Below are positions 4,126 through 10,131 of a DNA stretch of 16,068 bases, piece by piece. The notes under the pieces are model-generated. The model ran no database searches. It worked only from the letters and a program-made list of their open reading frames with translations, and had not been told where the DNA came from. How positions within the stretch are numbered: position 1 is the first letter of the stretch; each line of letters starts with the position of its first letter. The stretch spans positions 1 to 16,068 of the forward strand of contig VGYW01000177.1 of the NCBI GenBank assembly GCA_016872875.1, in the 5' to 3' direction. The DNA comes from Planctomycetota bacterium. GTDB taxonomy: Bacteria > Planctomycetota > PUPC01 > DSUN01. A program made the position numbers and the translations under genes.

Positions 4126-7002
4126 ATGGCACCCGCTGAAGTATACAAGTACAACCCTCGGCTGATCCCTCCCGACGAGCTCCAGGCCACGTTCGTCGCG
4201 CGGGAGGCGATTCGCGACGACATCCTCGGCGAGCTTCGCGCCCGCGCCAGCGCGCCCGCCAACCAGCACTTCCTGATCATCGGCCCGCGCGGGATCGGCA
4301 AGACCAATCTCCTGCTGATGCTCCGCTACGGCGTCCTGGGCGACGAGACGCTCGCCAAAGCCTACCTGCCCCTCCAGACAGCCGAGGAAGAATACTCCAT
4401 CGCCCACCTGCGCCACCTGTTCACCAAAGTCCTAACCCTCATCATCGAGCAAGCTCCCGATGAGGAAGTGAAGGGAAGGCTGGAGTCCATTGAGGCCATG
4501 GCGGATGACGACCAGGCGGCCGAGGCCGCCATAGAGGCCGCCCGAAGCTTCGCCCAGCGCTCCGCCCGAAAGCTCCTTCTCCTGGTGGACAACCTGGACC
4601 TCATCCTCGGCGACCAACTGCGCGACGACGCGCAGCTCGGGCGCCTCCGCGACATCCTCATGAACGAGGCGTTCCTCGTCCTCATCGGCGCCGCGCCCAC
4701 CTACTTCGACGAGGTCAGCGGCTACGGCCGGCCCTTCTACAACTTCTTCCGAACCATCAACCTCCAGGACCTCACCCCCGACCAGATCGTGGCGATGCTC
4801 CGCAAGCGGGCCGCGTGGGACGGAAATCGCACGATCCTCGACCACCTCGATGAACTGCCGCCCCGCATCAAAGCCGTCCACCACCTCACCGGCGGCAACC
4901 CGCGCCTGGTCCTCATGCTCTACCAACTGTGCACCGCGAGCGAGCTGCCCGAGGTCCGCACGGCGGTCCAGGCATTGCTCGATGACGTGACTCCCTACTA
5001 CAAGTCGCGCCTGGAACAGCTCCCCGCCCAGCAGAGGCGGGTGATGGACGCCTTTGCGCGGCTTGGCCGCCCCGCTACGCCCACGGAGCTAGCCGCCGAA
5101 TTGCGCCTGCCCGTCAACCAGATCAACAGCATCCTTCAGCGGCTCAGGGAGACCGGCTTCGTCACCCTCGCCCCCCAGGAGCGCCGCAAGAAGACCTACT
5201 ACATGGTCTCCGAGCGCCTCTTCCGCATCTGGCACCAAATGCGCTTCTCCACCGCCACCTCCCGCCGAATCCAGTTCCTCATCGACTTCCTGAGAATCTG
5301 GTACACCCCGGAAGAGTGGGAAATGGAAGCCGAGAGGCTCCTGACAGCCTACCAGATGCTGGCCGCAGAGAAGCGCTATGCTGAGGGCGGAAGGTTGATC
5401 GAATGTCTCAGCTACCTGGCAGACGCCGCCCCGGCTGCGGAGCCTGCCATAGGCATTGTAGCGCGCACCGTCGAAGCCTGCGTCGAGTCTGGCGACATAG
5501 AGCACGCTGAAGAGCTTCTAGAGGGCCAAAGGCAGCAGTACGAGCGCGAAGCAAAGCACCACGAACTTGCCTGGACATGGTTCCTCACATCCCACCTCCG
5601 CGCCGTTCAAGGGAAACCGCTGGATGAGATCAAGGCATTGCAGAGCGCCCTTGCTATCGAACCTGACTTGCATGACGCGCGCTTCAACCTGGGTGTGACT
5701 CTGGCCGAACTAGCCGCCAACAGGACTGGCTCGGAGCGTGAGGCCACTCTCAGCCAAGCTATTGCCTGCTTTCAAGCCCTAGCCGCGGTTGCTCCGAATA
5801 GGCATGACGCGCTCTACAACTGGGGGAAGACGCTGGAGGACCTAGCTGAAGAGAAGAACGGACAGGAGAAGGCCCGGCTACTCGAGCAGGCAATTGACAA
5901 GTACGGTCAGGCTCTTCGCGTGAAGCCAGACAAACACGAAGCCTTGGATGGCTGGGGCAGAACCCTAGGGCGCCTCGCCGACACCATGGAAGGCTCAGCG
6001 AGGGCGGATCTCCTTCAGCAGGCAGTCGGGAGATTCCAGGCTGCTGCGAGCATCGCGCCCAACGATCACGTGGTCCTCTACAACTGGGCGCTCGCACTCA
6101 TGCGGCTTGCCGGAGAGCAGACAGGACCAGATCGGGGCGCTCTCCTGCGAGAGGCGGCTCAGAGATTCCGGGCAGCCTCGACGGCCAAACCAGACGCGTC
6201 TGACGCCCTGTACAATTGGGGCATGGTTCTAGCGGAGCTTGCCGAAGGCACGAGCGGGGTCGCGCGAGTGGACCTGCTGCAGCAGGCCATGGAGAAGTAT
6301 AGGGCCGCTCTCGCTCTTCGGCCGGACATGCATGACGCTCTACACAACTGGGGCTCGGCCCTCACGCTCCTGTCCCTGGAGAGACAGGGGGCAGAACAGC
6401 AGGCCTTGCTCCGAGATGCTGTCGAGAAGTACCGGGCGGCGGGCGAGCTTGCTCCTCAGGACTATCAGCCCCTCCGGAACTGGGCGTTTACGCTGGCACT
6501 GCTGGCTGGTGACAAGACTGGGCCGGAGGCGTCGGAACTCCGGGGCGCGGCCGGCGAGAAGGCTTCCGAAGCCATCCGCCGCGCTGCCGGAAGAGGCGAC
6601 CGAGAAGGAGTAGTCTACTGTTCAGCTCTCCTAGCACAAATCTCCCTCACCCAGTGCGCCTCGGCGATCGGGGACGATGACTACGGCAGCGCACGGGAAG
6701 CCTTTGCCCGGGCTCTCGATGCTGTAGGAAAAGCAGAGAAGGATCTCGTCTGGCATTCGATGGGCGCTTTCTGGTCATCAGTGGCCGGCGACACGTGTGC
6801 GAGAATCTGCCAGGAGTTCCTCGACATGATGCGCGCGCGGGGGATGGAGGGGGAGCTTGCGGTGTTGGAGCCGTACGTGAGGGCGGTGGAGTATTGGCAG
6901 AAGGGGCGGGATGCGGAGGTGCTGGACCGGCTGAATCCCGAGGTGCGGGAGATCGTGGAGGAGATCATCCGACGAGGTGAAGAGAAGAATGGTGTTGGGT
7001 GA
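4126..7002 (+). CDS. STAND-like ATPase with winged helix and seven TPR units
   Basis: A 958-residue cytoplasmic protein. Order: AAA/STAND NTPase with Walker A GPRGIGKT (53-60), Walker B LLLLVDNLDLIL (150-161) and HHLTGGNPRLVLML (252-265); a winged helix at about 300-370 (TPTELAAELRLP, then SILQRLRETGFV); a helical linker; then seven 44-residue TPR units at 516-823 (consensus HDALYNWG...A...YRAAL..KPD); and a C-terminal cap. ATG 4126 has AAGGA (4111-4115) 10 nt upstream. There is no N-terminal effector domain as in many STAND immune proteins; the ATPase starts at once, so any output must come from a partner such as the upstream ATPase. Codon choice shifts along the gene: C-ending to about 5330, mixed through the TPRs, G-ending from about 6828. 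The last residues NGVG and the stop are encoded by a heptamer tandem. Confidence 0.85.
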   Translation: MAPAEVYKYNPRLIPPDELQATFVAREAIRDDILGELRARASAPANQHFLIIGPRGIGKTNLLLMLRYGVLGDETLAKAYLPLQTAEEEYSIAHLRHLFTKVLTLIIEQAPDEEVKGRLESIEAMADDDQAAEAAIEAARSFAQRSARKLLLLVDNLDLILGDQLRDDAQLGRLRDILMNEAFLVLIGAAPTYFDEVSGYGRPFYNFFRTINLQDLTPDQIVAMLRKRAAWDGNRTILDHLDELPPRIKAVHHLTGGNPRLVLMLYQLCTASELPEVRTAVQALLDDVTPYYKSRLEQLPAQQRRVMDAFARLGRPATPTELAAELRLPVNQINSILQRLRETGFVTLAPQERRKKTYYMVSERLFRIWHQMRFSTATSRRIQFLIDFLRIWYTPEEWEMEAERLLTAYQMLAAEKRYAEGGRLIECLSYLADAAPAAEPAIGIVARTVEACVESGDIEHAEELLEGQRQQYEREAKHHELAWTWFLTSHLRAVQGKPLDEIKALQSALAIEPDLHDARFNLGVTLAELAANRTGSEREATLSQAIACFQALAAVAPNRHDALYNWGKTLEDLAEEKNGQEKARLLEQAIDKYGQALRVKPDKHEALDGWGRTLGRLADTMEGSARADLLQQAVGRFQAAASIAPNDHVVLYNWALALMRLAGEQTGPDRGALLREAAQRFRAASTAKPDASDALYNWGMVLAELAEGTSGVARVDLLQQAMEKYRAALALRPDMHDALHNWGSALTLLSLERQGAEQQALLRDAVEKYRAAGELAPQDYQPLRNWAFTLALLAGDKTGPEASELRGAAGEKASEAIRRAAGRGDREGVVYCSALLAQISLTQCASAIGDDDYGSAREAFARALDAVGKAEKDLVWHSMGAFWSSVAGDTCARICQEFLDMMRARGMEGELAVLEPYVRAVEYWQKGRDAEVLDRLNPEVREIVEEIIRRGEEKNGVG
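5671..6594 (+). repeat. Seven 132-bp TPR-coding units
   Basis: Units begin at codons 516, 560, 604, 648, 692, 736 and 780, always 44 residues apart, most starting HDALYNWG or a variant. They are alike at protein level and diverged in DNA. This is a coding repeat, not a CRISPR array. Confidence 0.85.
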
Positions 7003-7021
7003 TGGGTGTTGGGTGTTGGGG
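6991..7021 (+). repeat. GGTGTTG 7-nt tandem overlapping a stop codon
   Basis: GGTGTTG (6991), GGTGATG (6998), GGTGTTG (7005) and GGTGTTG (7012), then GGG. The TGA of the STAND ATPase (7000-7002) lies inside the second word. Confidence 0.7.
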
Positions 7022-7041
7022 TACGGAATCGAGCGGGCCCT

Positions 7042-7070
7042 ATCCGTGCCCATCCGTGCCATCCGTGGTT
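7042..7070 (+). repeat. ATCCGTG heptamer array, 3 words
   Basis: ATCCGTG at 7042, 7052 and 7061 (10 then 9), ending GGTT. Differs from the ATCCGCG arrays by the same C-to-T change in all three words. Confidence 0.75.
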
Positions 7071-7082
7071 GGGGCCCTCTCC

Positions 7083-7108
7083 TCGGCGGCCTTGGCGGCT
7101 TGGCGGTT
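7083..7108 (+). repeat. TTGGCGG heptamer array, 3 words
   Basis: TCGGCGG at 7083, TTGGCGG at 7092 and 7100 (spacing 9 then 8), ending in TT so that the tail again reads GGTT. Confidence 0.6.
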
Positions 7109-7121
7109 GCTGCCTCTTCCT

Positions 7122-7150
7122 ATCCGCGCCCATCCGCGCAATCCGCGGCT
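7122..7150 (+). repeat. ATCCGCG heptamer array, 3 words
   Basis: ATCCGCG at 7122, 7132 and 7141 (10 then 9). Matches 1872-1900 at 27 of 29 positions and starts the second repeat module. Confidence 0.75.
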
Positions 7151-7160
7151 GCATTCATCT

Positions 7161-7200
7161 TCTCTGCTCCCTCCGCCCCTCTGCGGACTCTGCGTGAGAA
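7161..7200 (+). repeat. CCTCTGC heptamer array, 4 words
   Basis: TCTCTGC (7161), CCTCCGC (7170), CCTCTGC (7178), ACTCTGC (7187), then GTGAGAA, the same tail as at 1943. Confidence 0.65.
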
Positions 7201-7204
7201 GCGG

Positions 7205-7239
7205 TTTCGCGTTTCGCGTTTCGGGTTTGGTGTTTCAGG
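7205..7239 (+). repeat. TTTCGCG 7-nt tandem, 5 words
   Basis: TTTCGCG, TTTCGCG, TTTCGGG, TTTGGTG and TTTCAGG head to tail, with the same last word as at 1975-1981. Confidence 0.7.
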
Positions 7240-7268
7240 ATTCGCGCGGATTCGCGTGATTCGCGGGG
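7240..7268 (+). repeat. ATTCGCG heptamer array, 3 words
   Basis: ATTCGCG at 7240, 7250 and 7259 (10 then 9), all perfect, then GGG. Abuts the TTTCGCG tandem exactly as at 1981/1982. Confidence 0.75.
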
Positions 7269-7284
7269 TCTTCTTCCACCAGCT

Positions 7285-7313
7285 ATCCCCGCCGATCCGC
7301 GTCATCCGCGGTC
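7285..7313 (+). repeat. ATCCGCG array at the second fragment junction
   Basis: ATCCCCG (7285), ATCCGCG (7295), ATCCGCG (7304), ending GGTC and leading into AAGACTCCTCTT, as at 2057-2085. Confidence 0.7.
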
Positions 7314-7660
7314 AAGACTCCTCTTCTCGCCTGCCTCGAACTCTGCGGACGCCACCGCACCAAAGAAAACCTCGCCGCGGGCGACTGGATCCTCCGCCAC
7401 CTCCGCGACGGCGACTCCGACGGCTTCTTCTACTATGGAATCTACTATTGTGCCCAGGGCATGTTCCAGCTCGGCGCCGAGCACTGGGACAAGTTCGCCG
7501 AACACCTCTACGACACCCTCCTGCGTCTCCAGCGGAGCGACGGCTCCTGGTCTGAGGGCCGCGGCAACGAGGCGAGAGCCGGCACCTGCTACTCCACCGC
7601 CATGGCCGTCCTGGCCCTCACGCCGGCCTATCGCCAGTTGCCTATCTATCAGCGATAGCC
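7295..7660 (+). repeat. 366-bp direct repeat, copy B
   Basis: Gap-free partner of 2067-2432 in the same orientation, 5228 bp downstream. Similarity ends after TAG and two C residues. Confidence 0.8.
7332..7658 (+). pseudogene. 3' fragment of a terpenoid-cyclase/prenyltransferase-repeat gene, copy B
   Basis: From TGC 7332 to TAG 7656-7658 the frame encodes CLELCGRHRT through RQLPIYQR, 108 residues, with 12 substitutions against copy A. DGDSDGFFYYGIYYCAQG and QRSDGSWSEG mark the same repeat family. The frame continues upstream through the repeat array with no start codon, and the N-terminal bulk of the parent gene is missing. Both copies are cut at the same codon and keep the same natural stop, so the truncation predates the duplication or both arose by the same mechanism. 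Whether anything is translated from ATG 7461 is unknown. Confidence 0.7.
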
Positions 7661-7662
7661 CT

Positions 7663-7860
7663 CGCTGGCCGCGCTCCTTCGTCCTTCACCCCTCTTGGCC
7701 CGACGAGCTGCGCGCGGTGTCCAACGTGTTGCGGGCACCGACCGGGAAGCGCCTGAGCAGCCGCGAGCAGTGGCTGAAGTGGTGGGAGGATGAGGGCAGC
7801 AGGGCTGGCTCTTCTGCCCCGTGTCCCCATACTTGGTCAACCTTGAGAGGGGGGAGATGA
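7663..7860 (+). pseudogene. C-terminal remnant of another gene, HEAT-repeat-like tail
   Basis: In frame from about 7663 the translation includes DELRAVSNVLRAPTGKR and then SSREQWLKWWEDEG. A TGK...W.KWWE pattern is common at the ends of HEAT-repeat proteins in PVC-type genomes, to my knowledge. There is no start codon with a ribosome site and no upstream body. After about 7800 the frame reads through non-coding-looking sequence to a TGA at 7858-7860. It follows the cyclase fragment by a few bases, so two truncated gene ends sit back to back here. The assignment is tentative. Confidence 0.3.
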
Positions 7861-7881
7861 GCAAGTATGGCGGGGGCGAGT

Positions 7882-8976
7882 TCAGAGCTTCACAACGGGG
7901 TCCCTGGGCCGGAAGCGGTAGGCGGCTCCAAAGAAGGCGATTTCGTCGAGGACGGCGAGGCCGATGTCGAGGATGCCGCGATGGCTGTCGGGCAGGTTCT
8001 GCCAGCCGCAGGGGAACTCGACGGTTAGCGGCAGGCCGCCGCAGGCGTGGTAGACGGCGTCGCTCTGGTAGAAGACCTCGCCGGCGTAGAAGGTCGGGCG
8101 GCGGGGAATTTCGTACTTCGGGAAGCCCTCCTTGTGGCAGCGCATGCCCACGCAGGCGGCGAGCTGGTGGACCTTCTGCTTGTAGTGGGAGGGGATGAAG
8201 GCGGAGGGGGCGTCCACGAGGCTGCCGTTGTTGGAGTGCGAGAGGACGATGGCGTCGGGCATCTCGCGGCGGCACAGGCGCAGGAGGGCGTCGGTCTCGG
8301 GCTGGCACTCTGGGCCGAAGGGGGAGTCGTAGACGAGGTTCATGCCCGCGTCGTTGTAGTAGGTGCCGAGGATGCGGACGCTGTCGGGCGGGATGGGGCA
8401 GGTGAGCTTTGCGGAGGGCCAGGTGAGGATGATGCCGTCGCGGGTGAGGCCCTGGGACATCATCATGAAGTAGTCGGGGTCGCAGTTGATCCAGTGGACG
8501 TGGTCGGGGGCGCGCTCGCGGCCGTCCACGTTGAGGATGGGGATGAGGACGAAGCGGTGCTTACGGCCGGTCTCGGCGACCTTGGGCCATTCGCGGCCGA
8601 GGAGGTCTTTGCCCGTGACGAGGATGTTGAGGTAGTGGAGTGCGGCGACCGTGCCGTCCCACTCGGTGCCGTGGGCGTTGCCGACGAAGAGGAGCGACTG
8701 GCGCTTGCGCTCGCCCTTGCCGTAGAAGGCCGTGGCATCGCCGCCCGAGAGTGCGGAGGCGAGGCTCTTGGACGTGCGGCCGGGCAGGTCGTCGCGTTCG
8801 CCCCACGCGGCGGCGACGATGGGCCTGCCGCCCGCCGTGTGGCCGAGTTCCTCGACCTTCACGCCGTCGAGCGATTCGAGGAAGGCGCGGATCTCCTTCG
8901 GCTTCGTCAGCCACCAGGGCGGAGCGGTGGTGGGGTCCATGCCGGGCTTGGGGAGGGGCTTCGGTTCGTCGGGCAT
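7882..8976 (-). CDS. M14-family zinc carboxypeptidase-like protein
   Basis: A 364-residue protein with the M14 zinc-peptidase pattern. GNAHGTEWDG at 100-109 supplies zinc ligands H102 and E105; NVDGRER at 149-155 corresponds to the substrate-carboxylate region (NPDGR in classical members); LSHSNNG at 245-251 gives the third ligand H247; and LTVEFPCGW at 317-325 gives catalytic E320. All key positions appear present, so it is probably active on a peptide or amide C-terminus, possibly a cell-wall or modified amino-acid substrate. No signal peptide is visible (charged, proline-rich N-terminus), so it is probably cytoplasmic. Start: ATG 8976 with GGAG 9 nt upstream (8989-8986). It follows the GH29-like gene on the same strand by 133 nt filled with heptamer arrays, so it may have its own promoter. 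Confidence 0.8.
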   Translation of the reverse strand: MPDEPKPLPKPGMDPTTAPPWWLTKPKEIRAFLESLDGVKVEELGHTAGGRPIVAAAWGERDDLPGRTSKSLASALSGGDATAFYGKGERKRQSLLFVGNAHGTEWDGTVAALHYLNILVTGKDLLGREWPKVAETGRKHRFVLIPILNVDGRERAPDHVHWINCDPDYFMMMSQGLTRDGIILTWPSAKLTCPIPPDSVRILGTYYNDAGMNLVYDSPFGPECQPETDALLRLCRREMPDAIVLSHSNNGSLVDAPSAFIPSHYKQKVHQLAACVGMRCHKEGFPKYEIPRRPTFYAGEVFYQSDAVYHACGGLPLTVEFPCGWQNLPDSHRGILDIGLAVLDEIAFFGAAYRFRPRDPVVKL

Positions 8977-9003
8977 TGGCTAGCTCTCCATAGCATGATA
9001 AGC

Positions 9004-9048
9004 GCGAATCGAGGGAATCGAGCGAATCGAGCGAATCGAGCGAATCGG
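9004..9048 (+). repeat. Five 9-bp GCGAATCGA repeats
   Basis: Units at 9004, 9013, 9022, 9031 and 9040, nearly identical. It is the same word-plus-two-base-spacer layout with GAATCGA as the word. It lies just upstream of the M14 gene's ribosome site on that gene's leader side. Confidence 0.8.
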
Positions 9049-9091
9049 GAAGGAACCTGATGAGTGACGAGTACCGCGGCTCTTGGTCTCT

Positions 9092-9110
9092 ATTCGCGTG
9101 ATTCGCGGTT
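9092..9110 (+). repeat. ATTCGCG array, 2 words, abutting a stop codon
   Basis: ATTCGCG at 9092 and 9101 (spacing 9), then GTT. The final T at 9110 is the last base of the GH29-like stop codon on the minus strand. Confidence 0.65.
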
Positions 9111-10108
9111 CATGTTGTCCTCTCCATGCTGCGGCCGATGGCCTGGAGCTGCGCGACGAAGGGCTGGGGGATGAGGCCGGACGTGAGGATCGGCACGTCC
9201 CAGGTCACGACGCCGCCCTTCGAGACGATGTAGCGGGTGTAGGCCGCGGCCAGGCCTGCCCTGAGCGAAGTCGAAGGGTCGTCGCCGAAGCGGGGCCGGT
9301 CGCCGCCGCACCAGGTGGAGCCGAGGTAGCTGAGGATGTGGTATTGAGCCTTGTGGCCGCCGCGGGCAACCCAGCGGCCGGGGCAGGTGGGGAGGGCCTC
9401 GGCGATCTCGCCCGCCGTGTAGTCCTCGTGTTCGCTGTGGCAGATGACGGGCACGACGACGCCGGGGTTGAAGGCCACGATGGCGTCTGGGTTGCCGGCC
9501 TTGAGCGCTGCGGCGAAGCTGGCGAAGTTCGGCTCGTCGGCGTGGCGGTACATCTCGTCGGCGAAGTAGCAGCCGTCAATCCACCAGCCGCGCACGCTGC
9601 GGCCCCAGCGGAGCGACCAGTCGCGGCAGATGGCCTCCCAGGAGCGCTGGAAGTCGGCGAGGCGACCGCCCACTGGCTCGCCGGGGAGCTGCCAGCCGCC
9701 CTGGGCGCCCCAGAGCCACTTGAGCCTGCGGCGGGCCTCGTGGTCGGCGGCGGGCGCGCCGCTGGGCAGGTAGGCCAGAAGCGGGATGCCGTGGGGCGCC
9801 AGGGCGCGGGCGAGGTCGGCCACGAGGTCGCGCCGCGAGCACCTGCTCGGCTCGATGCCCACCAGGCGGTCGTAGGTGGGGTTCGGCGCGCAGTAGTGCC
9901 CCGAGTTCTGCCCAATCGTGATGAAGTAGTAGCGGGCGCCGGTGGAGACGATCTGCTCGACGAGCCCTGGCACGTCGAAGGCGTCCACCTGGGCGTTCCA
10001 TGCCTCGGCGGTCAGCTCTGCCCCGCCGTCCGTGCTCGGCGGCGCGCCCAAGTAGTGCGTGAACACCCCCCACTTTGCGTCGTGGAACCAGTCGGTGTTA
10101 CTGCCCAT
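9110..10108 (-). CDS. GH29-like hydrolase (alpha-L-fucosidase superfamily)
   Basis: A 332-residue TIM-barrel glycosidase-like protein. DWFHDAKWGVFTHYL at about 6-20 is the diagnostic GH29 opening, and RGWWIDGCYF (173-182) carries the likely nucleophile D178. The histidine pair found in fucosidases (HHDGF) is replaced by GQNSGHYCAP around 66-75, so the substrate may not be fucose. The C-terminal beta-sandwich of most GH29 enzymes is absent, and no signal peptide is seen. I prefer ATG 10108 over an upstream start at 10156: it has an AGAAGGGG ribosome site 9 nt before it, the domain begins at once, and the longer version would overlap the upstream gene. The upstream sialidase-like gene ends 23 nt before, indicating an operon. 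A short dispersed repeat encodes DPSTSLRAG at 277-285. Confidence 0.75.
   Translation of the reverse strand: MGSNTDWFHDAKWGVFTHYLGAPPSTDGGAELTAEAWNAQVDAFDVPGLVEQIVSTGARYYFITIGQNSGHYCAPNPTYDRLVGIEPSRCSRRDLVADLARALAPHGIPLLAYLPSGAPAADHEARRRLKWLWGAQGGWQLPGEPVGGRLADFQRSWEAICRDWSLRWGRSVRGWWIDGCYFADEMYRHADEPNFASFAAALKAGNPDAIVAFNPGVVVPVICHSEHEDYTAGEIAEALPTCPGRWVARGGHKAQYHILSYLGSTWCGGDRPRFGDDPSTSLRAGLAAAYTRYIVSKGGVVTWDVPILTSGLIPQPFVAQLQAIGRSMERTT
9255..9280. repeat. Dispersed CCCTGAGCGAAGTCGAAGGG repeat inside the GH29-like gene
   Basis: A 20-bp core at 9259-9278 is translated in frame as part of DPSTSLRAG. I recall this string as a recurrent short repeat in environmental genomes; that is memory, not a search result. 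It is not part of the GH29 fold as I know it. Confidence 0.55.
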
Positions 10109-10131
10109 AACTCCAAACCCCTTCTCCCAGG

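Noticed and set aside
2747..4132. Minus-strand open frame of 461 codons
   Set aside because: It is antisense to the ATPase with intact Walker motifs and has no domain or ribosome site of its own.
5671..6594. Regular 132-bp repeats as a possible CRISPR or satellite array
   Set aside because: The units are coding, vary in DNA and give classic TPR helices; there is no constant repeat with unique spacers.
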